Notes: generated by a model not told the origin, from the letters alone. 64,000 nucleotides of DNA from Sphingomonas koreensis (GCF_002797435.1 NZ_PGEN01000001.1:2230501-2294500), one strand, 5' to 3'; counted from the first letter of the stretch, positions 8,330 to 16,530 are shown. Numbers and translations are program-made.

Positions 8330-10786
8330 GTGACCGACCTGCCGATCCACGCCGTCCTGCCCGATCTGCTCGCCGCGCTGCGCAGCGCGAGCAACGCGGT
8401 ACTGGTCGCGCCGCCCGGTGCGGGCAAGACCACCGCGGTCGCGCCGGCGCTCCTGATCGAAAGCTGGTGCGCCGGAGAAATCCTGCTTCTTTCCCCCCGC
8501 CGCCTCGCCGCGCGCGCCGCAGCGGAGCGGATGGCGGCACTCGCCGGCGAGCCGGTCGGCAAGACCTTTGGCTATGCGACACGCATGGACAGCAGACGCT
8601 CGGCACAGACGCGGGTGACCGTCGTCACCGAAGGCATCTTCGTCAATCGCATCCAGGCTGATCCCGAACTGGCGGGCGTCTCGGCGGTGCTGTTCGACGA
8701 GGTTCATGAGCGCAGCCTCGACAGCGATTTCGGTCTGGCGCTGGCGCTCGACGCGCAGGCGGCACTGCGGCCCGATCTGCGGCTGGTCGCGATGTCGGCC
8801 ACGCTCGACGGCGCGCGCTTCTCAGCGCTGATGGGCGAGTCGCCGGTCATCGAGAGCGAGGGCCGCAGCCATCCGCTCGAACTGCGCCATCTCGGTCGCG
8901 CCGCGGAGGCGCGGATCGAGGAGTCGGTCGCCGGCGCGATCCGCCAGGCGCTGCGCGAGACCGACGGCGGCATCCTCGCCTTCCTCCCCGGCGTCGCCGA
9001 GATCGAACGCACCGCCGAACGGATCGGCGACGTGCCGGGGATCGCGCTGCACAAGCTGCACGGCAGCCTCGACCCCGCCGCGCAACGCGCCGCGATCGCG
9101 CCCGACCGCGAAGGACGGCGCAAGATCGTGCTGGCGACCTCGATCGCCGAGACGTCCCTGACGCTCGATGGCATCCGCGTCGTCGTCGACTCCGGCCTTG
9201 CCCGCCGCCCGCGCTACGATCGCGCCGCGGGGATGACCCGCGTCGTCACCGAGCGCGCGAGCCAGGCCGCGGTGACGCAGCGCGCCGGACGCGCGGCGCG
9301 GCAGGGGCCGGGTTTCGCCTACCGGCTCTGGGAAGCGGCCGCCACCGCCGGCCTCCCCCGCTTCGATCCGCCCGAGATCCTCGAAGCCGATCTGTCGGCG
9401 CTCACGCTCGATTGCGCGCTCTGGGGCGTCGCCGATCCGCGCGCGCTCAACTGGCTCGACCCGCCGCCCGAAGCCGCGGTGCAGGAAGCGCGCGCGCGTC
9501 TCGGCGCACTGGAGGCGCTCGACGCCGATGGGCGCCCGACCGCGCATGGCAAGGCGATCGCACAACTGCCGCTTCCGCCGCGCCTCGGCCATATGCTGGT
9601 GCGGGCGGGCGAACTCGGGCTGGCGCAGACCGCTGCGCAGATCGCGGTCCTGCTTGGCGAGCGCGGCCTGGGCGGTCCGGATGCCGATCTCGAACATCGG
9701 CTGCGCCGCTGGAAGACCGAACGCGGCCAGCGCGCCGAGAACGCACGGCGCCTCGCCGAACGCTGGACCAGGCTCGTGCCCGGCACCCGGGCAGCGGCCA
9801 TCGAGCCCGGTTCGCCCGAAGCGGTTGCGGCCTGTGTCGCGCTCGCCTTTCCCGACCGGATCGCAAAACGCCGCGACGCGTCGGGTGAGACCTGGGCATC
9901 GGCGGGTGGACGCGGATTCCGGCTCGACCCGGCGTCCTCGCTCGCGCGCCACGAATGGCTGGCGGTCGCCGAAACGCAGGGGATGGCCGCAGGCGCACGC
10001 ATCCTCTCCGCCACGCCGATCGATGCTGCCGGTGTCGAAACGCTGTTCGGCCACCGGATCGAAACCCGTCGTCACGTCCGCTTCGTTCCCGCGAGCGGCC
10101 GCGTCGAAGCCACGCGCGAACGCCGCCTCGGCGCGATTCGCCTGTCGAACGGCCCCGACACCGCCGCTGATCCGGACGAGATCGCCGCAGCCTTGCTCGA
10201 GGGCGTCCGTCAGCACGGCCTCGACCTGTTGCCCTGGTCCACCAACGCCCGGGCCCTCAGGATCCGCGCGGCCTATGCAGGGCTCGAAAGCCTGTCGGAC
10301 GATGCCCTGCGCGCCGATCTCGATGACTGGCTGGCGCCTGCGCTCGCGGGCAAGCGCCGCCTCGACGCGATTGCGCCGGAGGCACTGACGCAGGCACTGC
10401 AGAACCGGCTCGGCTGGGATGCGCAGAAGCAGCTCGACCGGCTCGCGCCTGCCCGGCTCGAAACCCCCGCGGGGTCGAGCCACGAGATCGACTATGCGGC
10501 AGAGGGCGGGCCGATGGTGGAGGTCCGGGTGCAGGCGTTGTTCGGCCTCGCCACTCACCCAATGCTCGGCGACGGCACGCCTTTGGTCCTGTCGCTCACC
10601 TCGCCTGCCGGCCGCCCGATCCAGACGACGCGCGACCTGCCCGGCTTCTGGAAGGGCAGCTGGGCCGATGTCGCCAAGGAAATGCGCGGCCGCTACCCCC
10701 GCCATCCCTGGCCCGACGACCCCGCCGCCGCGAACCCGACGCTGCGGACGAAAAATGCGGATGCACGGCGCAGCGGTTCGCGATAA
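8330..10786 (+). CDS. hrpB: ATP-dependent helicase HrpB
   Basis: DEAH-box family RNA helicase of the HrpB type. The 818-aa length matches the family. It has Walker A APPGAGKTT (27-35), DEVH at 123-126, SAT in AMSATLDG, the helicase C-terminal motif with ATSIAETSLTLDGIRVVVDSG and TQRAGRAARQGPG, then the HA2-like and HrpB C-terminal domains, ending with PGFWKGSW and KEMRGRYPRHPWPDDP, a hallmark of HrpB. The start is a GTG at 8330 in front of TDLPIHAVLPDLLAAL. The physiological substrate of HrpB is not well defined. The complex I accessory gene follows after 11 bases and may be co-transcribed. Confidence 0.95.
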   Translation: MTDLPIHAVLPDLLAALRSASNAVLVAPPGAGKTTAVAPALLIESWCAGEILLLSPRRLAARAAAERMAALAGEPVGKTFGYATRMDSRRSAQTRVTVVTEGIFVNRIQADPELAGVSAVLFDEVHERSLDSDFGLALALDAQAALRPDLRLVAMSATLDGARFSALMGESPVIESEGRSHPLELRHLGRAAEARIEESVAGAIRQALRETDGGILAFLPGVAEIERTAERIGDVPGIALHKLHGSLDPAAQRAAIAPDREGRRKIVLATSIAETSLTLDGIRVVVDSGLARRPRYDRAAGMTRVVTERASQAAVTQRAGRAARQGPGFAYRLWEAAATAGLPRFDPPEILEADLSALTLDCALWGVADPRALNWLDPPPEAAVQEARARLGALEALDADGRPTAHGKAIAQLPLPPRLGHMLVRAGELGLAQTAAQIAVLLGERGLGGPDADLEHRLRRWKTERGQRAENARRLAERWTRLVPGTRAAAIEPGSPEAVAACVALAFPDRIAKRRDASGETWASAGGRGFRLDPASSLARHEWLAVAETQGMAAGARILSATPIDAAGVETLFGHRIETRRHVRFVPASGRVEATRERRLGAIRLSNGPDTAADPDEIAAALLEGVRQHGLDLLPWSTNARALRIRAAYAGLESLSDDALRADLDDWLAPALAGKRRLDAIAPEALTQALQNRLGWDAQKQLDRLAPARLETPAGSSHEIDYAAEGGPMVEVRVQALFGLATHPMLGDGTPLVLSLTSPAGRPIQTTRDLPGFWKGSWADVAKEMRGRYPRHPWPDDPAAANPTLRTKNADARRSGSR

Positions 10787-10797
10787 AGGGCGGAACC

Positions 10798-11079
10798 ATG
10801 TCCACCGCACGCATCTATCAGCGCCCGAAGAACGCCATGCAGTCGGGCCGTTTCCGCACCGATCGCTGGGTGCTCGAATATGAGCCCGGCGAGCAGCAGA
10901 AGGCCGATCCGCTCACCGGCTGGGCCGGCTCGGGCGACACGCGCAACCAGCTGCGCCTCAACTTCCCGACGCTCGAGGCCGCACGGGATTATGCCGCGCG
11001 CGAGGGCATTGCCTTCCACGTCGTCCCCGCGCCGCAACGCAAGCTCAAGCTCCAGGCCTACGCCGACAATTTCCGGTAA
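10798..11079 (+). CDS. Complex I accessory subunit (NDUFS4/AQDQ type)
   Basis: A 93-aa protein of the ETC complex I subunit family, the alphaproteobacterial counterpart of mitochondrial NDUFS4 (18-kDa AQDQ subunit). It shows ARIYQRPKNAMQSGR, then WVLEYEP, the conserved W-GSGDT-NQL-L-F motif (GWAGSGDTRNQLRLNF) and the terminal KAYADNF-like segment (QAYADNFR). It is thought to be a peripheral supernumerary subunit bound to the hydrophilic arm of NADH dehydrogenase on the cytoplasmic side. It lies just after hrpB, away from the nuo operon, as is usual for this gene. Confidence 0.9.
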   Translation: MSTARIYQRPKNAMQSGRFRTDRWVLEYEPGEQQKADPLTGWAGSGDTRNQLRLNFPTLEAARDYAAREGIAFHVVPAPQRKLKLQAYADNFR

Positions 11080-11085
11080 GCGCGG

Positions 11086-11622
11086 TCAGGCCCCGAGAAA
11101 GGTCTGACCCAGCACCAGCAGCAGCTTGACGTCGATCGCCATGCCGCGTGCCCGGCAGGTCTCGACGAACGCCGGCACATCGTCGAGCTTCACCCGATGG
11201 ACGGTGATGCCCTCGCCCTCGACCCCGCCGCCTTCGCCGACCCGGACCAGATCGCGCGCGCGAACGAGCGTGAAGCTCTCGCTGACCATGCCGGGCGAGG
11301 AGAAATACTCGCCAAGCGATTCGATCCGGCCGGGCCGGTAGCCGGTCTCCTCCTCCAGCTCGCGCGCCGCGGCGATCTCCACCGCCTCGCTCTCATTCTC
11401 GTCACCGACCAGGCCCGCGGGCAGCTCCAGGCACGCGCGGCCCAGCGGCACGCGATACTGTTCGACCAGGATCAGCTGTCCGTCTTCATCGATCGCAACG
11501 ATCACCGCCGCCCGGATGCCGCGGGCGCGGGCGACATATTCCCAGCGCCCCTGCTTCTTGGCGGTGAGGAACCTGCCCTGCCAGACGGTCTCGACCGGCG
11601 CGTCCGCATCCGGTGTCGTCAC
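11086..11622 (-). CDS. NUDIX hydrolase, ADP-ribose pyrophosphatase type
   Basis: Hydrolyses nucleoside diphosphate derivatives, most likely ADP-ribose. The product is 178 aa from a GTG at 11622 whose first bases overlap the TGA of the upstream TPM gene (GTGA, 4-base overlap). The NUDIX box runs from G in LPAGLVGDENE through ARELEEETGYRPG, containing REL-EETG, and is followed by the PG in YFSSPGMVSE typical of the ADP-ribose group. The N-terminus has TVWQGRFLTAKKQGRWEYV, the small strand found in YjhB/NudF-like enzymes. The frame stays open far upstream, but that stretch is the shadow of the TPM gene. Confidence 0.88.
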   Translation of the reverse strand: MTTPDADAPVETVWQGRFLTAKKQGRWEYVARARGIRAAVIVAIDEDGQLILVEQYRVPLGRACLELPAGLVGDENESEAVEIAAARELEEETGYRPGRIESLGEYFSSPGMVSESFTLVRARDLVRVGEGGGVEGEGITVHRVKLDDVPAFVETCRARGMAIDVKLLLVLGQTFLGA

Positions 11623-12296
11623 AGCTCGATCAGCCGGTCGGGAAGCTCGTTGGTGTCGCCTGCGCTGCGCGGGAAATGCTCGGCCAGCACCACGCCGATC
11701 CGGGTGACGGCATCGGCCATGCCATCGGCCGGGCGGCCGTCGCGCACCGCCGCGATCAGCGCCGCCATCGCTTCCCCCCATACCGCCTGATCGACCCGCG
11801 AATGGATCGCCGAATCGGCGATGATCTCGGCGCGATGCTCGTCGATGCTGAGGTAGAGCAGCACCCCGGTCGACGCGATGGTGCGCGCTTCGGCCCCGGC
11901 CCGGAACAGCGCCAGCGCCTTGCGCCGCACGCGCCGCGCCTTGGCCGAGCGCGGGGTCAGCGCGAAGCGCAGCGGCAGCCAGGCCAGCGCCAGGCGCGCC
12001 GCCAGGAAACTGGCGACCATCGCCGCCATCGCGATCAGCAGGACATGACCGGCCGGTGCCGCCTCTCCCCAGGGATCGCCGAACCAGCCATGGACATGAT
12101 CGATCGCCTGCGGAAAGGCCGCGAGCAGCGCCAGCACCAGCAGCGCCGCAAGCATCGCCCACAGCAAGGCGATGTCGTGATACTCGTCCGATCGGCGCGC
12201 GACGATCGTCACGATCTCGCCATCGGTCCCGGTCTCCGCCGCGGTGACCGCGGCCGTGACGCGGCGATGATCCGCTTCGCTCAATCGCATGCCCAT
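11619..12296 (-). CDS. TPM-domain membrane protein
   Basis: A 225-aa protein with a TPM (TLP18.3/Psb32) domain interrupted by membrane segments. The N-terminal part MRLSEADHRRVTAAVTAAE and EIVTIVARRSDEY is followed by two hydrophobic stretches (about 42-62 and 82-104), then the rest of the domain with RTIASTGVLLYLSIDEHRAEIIAD and WGEAMAALIAAVRDGRPADGM, the usual end of this group. The ATG at 12296 overlaps the TGA of the preceding TPM gene by one base; a GTG one codon upstream is possible. The next gene (NUDIX) overlaps by four bases. The molecular role of these paired TPM proteins is not settled. Confidence 0.85.
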   Translation of the reverse strand: MGMRLSEADHRRVTAAVTAAETGTDGEIVTIVARRSDEYHDIALLWAMLAALLVLALLAAFPQAIDHVHGWFGDPWGEAAPAGHVLLIAMAAMVASFLAARLALAWLPLRFALTPRSAKARRVRRKALALFRAGAEARTIASTGVLLYLSIDEHRAEIIADSAIHSRVDQAVWGEAMAALIAAVRDGRPADGMADAVTRIGVVLAEHFPRSAGDTNELPDRLIEL

Positions 12297-13147
12297 CACC
12301 AGTCCCCCGAGGCGCCGCCGCCGCCGAAATCGCCGCCGCCGCCGCCGGTAAAGCCGCCATCGCCCCAGCCGCCGCCACCGCCGCCATCGCCCGACGACCA
12401 GCCCCCTCCGCCGGACGACCAGCCGCCGCTATGGCGCGCGATCTCGCTCCCGATGGTCCACAGCACGATCGGCAGGTCGCTGTCGTCGCCGCGATAGCGC
12501 CGCCCGCGCACGCGCCGGATCAACGGGATGATCACGATGAAGAAGACGAACAGCCAGAATAGGATCCCGCCGATGCCGATCCCGCCGCCGCCGGCCTTGC
12601 GCTGGTGCGTCCGGTTGAACTCCTGCACCGCCGCATCGACCTTGGCCTGCGCTTCCTCGGGCGACGCGCGCAGCTGCGCGATCAGCGCATCGGCGCCGGC
12701 TACCATCGCCTGCGGAACATTGCCTTCGTTCAACAGCGGCATCATCTGGCCGCGAACGATCGTCCCGGCGAGCGCGTCGGTGACGATCGGCTCGAGCCCG
12801 CGCCCGACCTCGATCCTCGGCCCGCGCTGGCCCTTGGGGTTGTTGGGCGCGATCATCAGGATCACGCCATTGTCGGCGTCCTTCAGCCCGACGCCCCAGG
12901 CACGGCCGAGCTGATAGCCATAGTCGGACAAGGGATAGCCCTGCGCATCCCCGATCGTGACGACGACGAGCTGACGCTTGGTATCGCGTTGCAGCGCCTC
13001 GAGCTTCTGCGTCAGCGACGCCTCGACATCAGGCGGCAAGACGTTGGCGTCGTCCACCACCAGACCGGTGAACTTCGGAAAGGTCTGCGCCTGCACCGCG
13101 GTGCCGGAAAGCACCGCGAGCGCAAGCGCAAGGAGGAGGCGGATCAT
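12296..13147 (-). CDS. Secreted TPM-domain protein, YgcG-like
   Basis: A 283-aa protein with a signal peptide (1-20, ending VQA), a TPM domain (about 27-150) with FTGLVVDDANVLPPD, QLVVVTIGDAQGYPLSDYGY and RIEVGRGLEPIVTDALAG, one membrane segment near 195-215 (GGILFWLFVFFIVIIPLIRR), and a Gly/Ser/Trp-rich tail from residue 238 to the end. This is the standard YgcG layout: periplasmic TPM domain, membrane anchor, low-complexity tail. It follows lemA by 23 bases and is translationally coupled to the second TPM gene. LemA and YgcG are often neighbours and are thought to act together at the envelope. Confidence 0.88.
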   Translation of the reverse strand: MIRLLLALALAVLSGTAVQAQTFPKFTGLVVDDANVLPPDVEASLTQKLEALQRDTKRQLVVVTIGDAQGYPLSDYGYQLGRAWGVGLKDADNGVILMIAPNNPKGQRGPRIEVGRGLEPIVTDALAGTIVRGQMMPLLNEGNVPQAMVAGADALIAQLRASPEEAQAKVDAAVQEFNRTHQRKAGGGGIGIGGILFWLFVFFIVIIPLIRRVRGRRYRGDDSDLPIVLWTIGSEIARHSGGWSSGGGGWSSGDGGGGGGWGDGGFTGGGGGDFGGGGASGDW

Positions 13148-13170
13148 GCCGCTACCCGTTCAGACGGCGA

Positions 13171-13755
13171 TCAGTTGCCGTTGCCGAAATTCACCGTCGG
13201 CGCGGTCTCCGCGCCCGGCGTGGTCGCCTGGAACGGGGTCATCGGCTTGGCGCCGTAGAAGATCTTGGCGCCGATCGCGTCGGGGAAGGTGCGGATGGTG
13301 GTGTTATAGCTCCGCACCGCCTCGTTATAGTCGCGGCGCGCGATGCCGATCCGGTTCTCCGTACCCTCCAGCTGGGTCATCAGCGTCGCATAATTGCCCT
13401 GGCTCTTGAGCTCGGGATAGGCCTCCTGCAGCCGCTGCAGCGTCATCGTCACGGCGTTCTGCGCGCGGTCGAACGCCTGCACCTTGGCCGGATCGGTCAG
13501 GTCGGCGTCGCTGACGCGCACCTGGGTCGCCGCGGCGCGGGCCTGGGTCACCTCGACCAGGATCGACTTCTCCTGCGCGCCCGCGGCGCGAACCGTCGAG
13601 ACGAGGTTGGGGATCAGGTCGGCGCGGCGCTGATACTGGTTCTGCACCTCGGCCCATTTCGCCTTGGCCGCTTCCTCGGCGGTCGGAACGCTGTTGAGCC
13701 CACAGGCCGAAAGCATGGCCGCCGCAGCCATCGCGGCAACGAGACGAAGCTTCAT
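13171..13755 (-). CDS. lemA: LemA family lipoprotein
   Basis: A 194-aa LemA protein with a lipoprotein signal (lipobox LSAC, Cys18), then the LemA helical domain: WAEVQNQYQRRADLIPNLV (the family hallmark), VTQARAAATQV, LQRLQEAYPELKSQGNY and IGIARRDYNEAVRSYNTTI. It should be anchored to a membrane and exposed to the periplasm. It is the first gene of the minus-strand lemA-tpm-tpm-nudix unit. Function is unclear in the family; the consistent partner is the TPM protein that follows here. Confidence 0.92.
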   Translation of the reverse strand: MKLRLVAAMAAAAMLSACGLNSVPTAEEAAKAKWAEVQNQYQRRADLIPNLVSTVRAAGAQEKSILVEVTQARAAATQVRVSDADLTDPAKVQAFDRAQNAVTMTLQRLQEAYPELKSQGNYATLMTQLEGTENRIGIARRDYNEAVRSYNTTIRTFPDAIGAKIFYGAKPMTPFQATTPGAETAPTVNFGNGN

Positions 13756-13911
13756 GTCGAACTATCCCTCCAAGTGTGTCGCATCGATACGACACCGCGA
13801 AAATAGGAGACCGTTGGTCCGCACGCAATGATAACCGGACCGGGTACGGATTGCGGGCACCCAATCCCGCCGTTACCCTGAGCGGCGCAGAGACAGTTCA
13901 GGGGTGCGTCC

Positions 13912-14340
13912 ATGCTCAGTGAATTCAAGGCCTTCATCGCGCGCGGCAACGTGCTCGACCTTGCCGTCGCGGTCATCATCGGTGCGGCGTTCGGCAAGAT
14001 CGTCACCTCGCTGACCGAAGACATCATCATGCCGGTAATCGGCAAGATCTTCGGCGGGCTCGATTTCTCGAGCTACTTCCTGGTGCTGGGCGAAGTGCCG
14101 GCCAACCTGCAGGGGTCGACCGACTATGCCGCGCTCAAGAAAGCGGGCGTGCCGCTGCTGGGCTATGGCGAGTTCGTCACCCAGGCGGTCAACTTCCTGA
14201 TCATCGCCTTCATCATCTTCCTGCTGGTGCGCGCGGTGAATCGCGTGGTTCCCAAGGCGCCGGAAGCCGCGGCAGAGGAAGCCGCCGATGTCGTGCTGCT
14301 CCGCGAGATCCGCGACGAGCTGAAGAAGCGCAACGGATAG
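13912..14340 (+). CDS. mscL: Large-conductance mechanosensitive channel MscL
   Basis: Homopentameric inner-membrane channel that opens under membrane tension to release solutes on osmotic downshock. The 142-aa product has the conserved N-terminal helix MLSEFKAFIARGNVLDLAVAV, the first membrane segment with the pore constriction (VIIGAAFGKIV), a periplasmic loop and the second segment VNFLIIAFIIFLLVRAVNR. It ends with a cytoplasmic bundle helix LLREIRDELKKR. It is divergent from lemA. Hairpin repeat copy C follows 13 bases after the stop. Confidence 0.96.
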   Translation: MLSEFKAFIARGNVLDLAVAVIIGAAFGKIVTSLTEDIIMPVIGKIFGGLDFSSYFLVLGEVPANLQGSTDYAALKKAGVPLLGYGEFVTQAVNFLIIAFIIFLLVRAVNRVVPKAPEAAAEEAADVVLLREIRDELKKRNG

Positions 14341-14353
14341 CCTTTGATGGGCC

Positions 14354-14433
14354 GGTGCCGGCCCGCTCCCCGACCCGGCCACCCGTAGAATACAGGTGCG
14401 TTGGGTGGCCGGGTGCGGGAGCGGAGCGGTACC
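14354..14433. repeat. Intergenic hairpin repeat, copy C (partly decayed)
   Basis: Inverted repeat with arms of 31 bases at 14354-14384 and 14403-14433 that agree at 26 positions. The loop holds GAATAC in the place of GGATAC of copy A. The outer part of the right arm has collected most of the changes, so this copy is older or less constrained than A and B. It lies between the convergent mscL and Rrf2 regulator genes. Confidence 0.8.
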
Positions 14434-14458
14434 GCGCGCCGTCAGGCGCCAGTCGAAC

Positions 14459-14890
14459 CTAGGCCGCTGCCAGATTCTCCGCCGTGGCGTCCGCCAGGCT
14501 CGTGCCGTCAAGAATTCGCGCGGTCTCGTCGCGCACCCGCGCCATGGCGTGGCGGATCGCGCATGCCGCCTCGTCCTTGCAGTCGAGGCAGGGGCGATAG
14601 GCGGTGCGGCTGACGCACGGCACCAGTGCCAGCGGCCCTTCGATCACCCGGATGATCTCGCCCAGCGAAATCAGGTGATTGGGCCGCGCCAGGCGATAGC
14701 CGCCCATCTTGCCGCGCGTGGAATCGAGGAACCCCGCCTCGCGCAGATCGGCAAGGATCAGCTCGAGGAACTTGCGCGGCACATTCGCCTCGGCGGCAAT
14801 ACGGGTCATCGGCGTGGGCGCGCCTTCCCGCGGCTGCTTCGCCAGGAAGAGCATGGCGCGCAGGGCATAACGGGAACGCTGAGTCAGCAT
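14459..14890 (-). CDS. Rrf2-family regulator with four cysteines
   Basis: A 143-aa winged-helix regulator of the Rrf2 family. The start MLTQRSRYALRAMLFLA is the family hallmark, followed by the recognition region VPRKFLELILADLREAGFL and the wing (STRGKMGGYRLA). The C-terminal part has cysteines at 92, 101, 104 and 110 (PCVSRTAYRPCLDCKDEAAC), a pattern of the Fe-S binding members such as IscR and NsrR, so it probably senses Fe-S status, oxygen or NO (inference). It is divergent from the tmRNA gene and no isc or suf genes are in the window, so the target is not apparent. Confidence 0.88.
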   Translation of the reverse strand: MLTQRSRYALRAMLFLAKQPREGAPTPMTRIAAEANVPRKFLELILADLREAGFLDSTRGKMGGYRLARPNHLISLGEIIRVIEGPLALVPCVSRTAYRPCLDCKDEAACAIRHAMARVRDETARILDGTSLADATAENLAAA

Positions 14891-14975
14891 GACATTGTCC
14901 CTTGCACCCGCATTGCGGCCTTGTGAAGGCCAAAACCTGCTCTTTTCATTCGGATTCCGTTCCCTATATTGGAAC

Positions 14976-15262
14976 GTGCCGGGCTCGCCCGGCTATGACG
15001 ATAAATTGTGGCGTGCAATAGACGCAGCGGACCCGGGGGCAGTACCCGGCGGCTCCACCATAATGGGTGCCAGAATCCTCAAGGGCGTTCTGGACACCGG
15101 TTCTGACGGGGCCGAACCAGGATCGACGTGTGTTGAAAAGCGCTGTTTTCGTTCGGAATGGGACCACCGCGACGGCCCATACACACAAGTGCCAACGATA
15201 ACGAAGCACTCGCTATTGCGGCGTAATCCCAAGACCTAACGGTCTAAGATTACTCTAAAATG
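14976..15262 (+). ncRNA. ssrA: tmRNA, circularly permuted two-piece form
   Basis: The 3' acceptor piece comes first and ends in genome-encoded CCA at 15058-15060. After a 47-base spacer the coding piece begins at 15108 with GGGGCCG. These seven bases pair with CGGCTCC before the ACCA, giving a 7-bp acceptor stem with G-U as the third pair, the identity element for alanyl-tRNA synthetase. The tag reading frame is at 15191-15226 and encodes ANDNEALAIAA then TAA, a standard alphaproteobacterial tmRNA tag. A TATATT box at 14965-14970 suits a start near 14976, just before a GCCGGGC/GCCCGGC hairpin. The 3' limit is approximate. It rescues stalled ribosomes together with SmpB. Confidence 0.95.
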
Positions 15263-15268
15263 CGCGGT

Positions 15269-15335
15269 TGGACCGCACCGGGCAACAGAAGCGGAATCCA
15301 GCGGTACGGGGAGCACCGGGCAACAGAAGCTCCCC
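15269..15335. repeat. Twin hairpins with identical 14-nt loop
   Basis: Two stem-loops lie directly after the tmRNA. The first (15269-15300) has stem TGGA-CCGC/GCGG-aa-TCCA. The second (15308-15335) has stem GGGGAGC/GCTCCCC. Both have the same loop, ACCGGGCAACAGAA, and the common stretch is the 18-mer starting at 15275 and 15313. The stems differ while pairing is kept, so the hairpin and loop appear to be what is maintained. There is no long T-run after either. They may form the tmRNA 3' trailer or the 3' end of the converging serine hydrolase mRNA. Confidence 0.75.
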
Positions 15336-15338
15336 ACT

Positions 15339-16496
15339 TCAGTCCTTTTCGCGCGCAAGCCGTTCCTCTTCCACCGTGAACGCGGTGAAGCCCTTGCTAT
15401 CCGGCGGGGTCGCCGTGGCGAAGAAGGCGACGCCCGTGCCCTTGACGCGATCGATCCACAGCCCCGAACGCAAGCCATAGGCGTCACCGGCATGGCCGAT
15501 GCGCGTCCGCCCGTCGCCGAACAGATCGTCGGCGCAGATATCGTGCGCGGTCGGCAGCATCGTCATGCCGAGGCCGTACTGGCAGTAGAAGCCGTTCGAT
15601 GTGTCGCCATTGGACCCGTCATAGCGCCACGCGACCCGCTCGATCTGCGCAATCGATTCGCGCTTGAGGAAGCTGCCGTCATTCTTCAGCAGCATCTGGC
15701 CGATCACCGCAAGGTCGCGCATCGACGCGCGCAGGCCCCCTTGGGGCGAGAACAGCGCGCCATTCTCCCCCGGCCGGTATCCCGCCAGATCGCATCCTGC
15801 CTTGGCAATCACAGGACAATCGGGCCGCTTGCCACCCAGATCGTCGAGCGCCACCGATCCGTCCGCGCGATAGAGCACCACCGCGCGCGCGATCCTCGCG
15901 TCCGCGCAGGTCGACCAGTTGAAACAGGCATCGAGCTTGAGCGGCGCCAGCACCAGCCGGTGCATCAGGCGATCGAACCGCTCGCCCGACGCCTTCTCCA
16001 TCACGCTCGCGATCACCGGAAAGCCGATATTGGCGTAGCGGAAGGATTCGCCCGGCCGTTGCCTGGCATCCCACAGCCCGGGCTGCGCGATCCGGTCTGC
16101 CAGCCGCTCGCCCAGCGGCACGCGATACTCCTCGGGATCGATCAGCCCGGAGGTGTGCGACAGCAGCTGGCGCAGCGTCACCGGCGCCTTGGGAAATGCC
16201 GGGTTGCGCACTGGCCAGCCCAGCACCTCGCTGACATCGCGGTCGAGATCGAGCTGCCCCGCCTCGACCATCCGCATCACGCCGAGCGCGACCACCAGCT
16301 TGGAGATGCTCGCGATCCGCACCGGATCGTCGGCGGTCGCCGGGCGTCCGCTCGCGCGGTCGGCGAGGCCCGCGGCGCGCGACGCCGTGATCCGGGAGGC
16401 GTCGAACGCCACGCGCACCTCGGCCGGCTGGGCGAAGGCGGTGCCGGCAACAAGCGGGGCGATGAATGGCGCGGCGAGCAGCAGGATCAGGCGCAT
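15339..16496 (-). CDS. Serine hydrolase, beta-lactamase/PBP-like fold
   Basis: A 385-aa secreted enzyme of the class C beta-lactamase/DD-peptidase superfamily (beta-lactamase domain, family S12). It has a signal peptide 1-22 (ending AFA), the SxxK motif IASISKLV with Ser63 and Lys66, LLSHTSGL, the YxN motif as FRYANIGF, and HAG in RIGHAGDAYGLRSG in the place of KTG. These are all catalytic motifs of an active serine hydrolase. Whether it acts on peptidoglycan, esters or beta-lactams cannot be told from sequence. It converges on the tmRNA gene and is followed upstream by an alcohol dehydrogenase gene on the same strand with a 34-base gap. Confidence 0.88.
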   Translation of the reverse strand: MRLILLLAAPFIAPLVAGTAFAQPAEVRVAFDASRITASRAAGLADRASGRPATADDPVRIASISKLVVALGVMRMVEAGQLDLDRDVSEVLGWPVRNPAFPKAPVTLRQLLSHTSGLIDPEEYRVPLGERLADRIAQPGLWDARQRPGESFRYANIGFPVIASVMEKASGERFDRLMHRLVLAPLKLDACFNWSTCADARIARAVVLYRADGSVALDDLGGKRPDCPVIAKAGCDLAGYRPGENGALFSPQGGLRASMRDLAVIGQMLLKNDGSFLKRESIAQIERVAWRYDGSNGDTSNGFYCQYGLGMTMLPTAHDICADDLFGDGRTRIGHAGDAYGLRSGLWIDRVKGTGVAFFATATPPDSKGFTAFTVEEERLAREKD

Positions 16497-16530
16497 GGCC
16501 CGATCATGCCCGCGCCGCGCCGGAATGCAA

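Noticed and set aside
14889..15239. Open frame of 116 codons across the tmRNA region
   Set aside because: The tmRNA elements (acceptor stem, CCA, tag frame in another frame) explain the sequence; the long frame is incidental.
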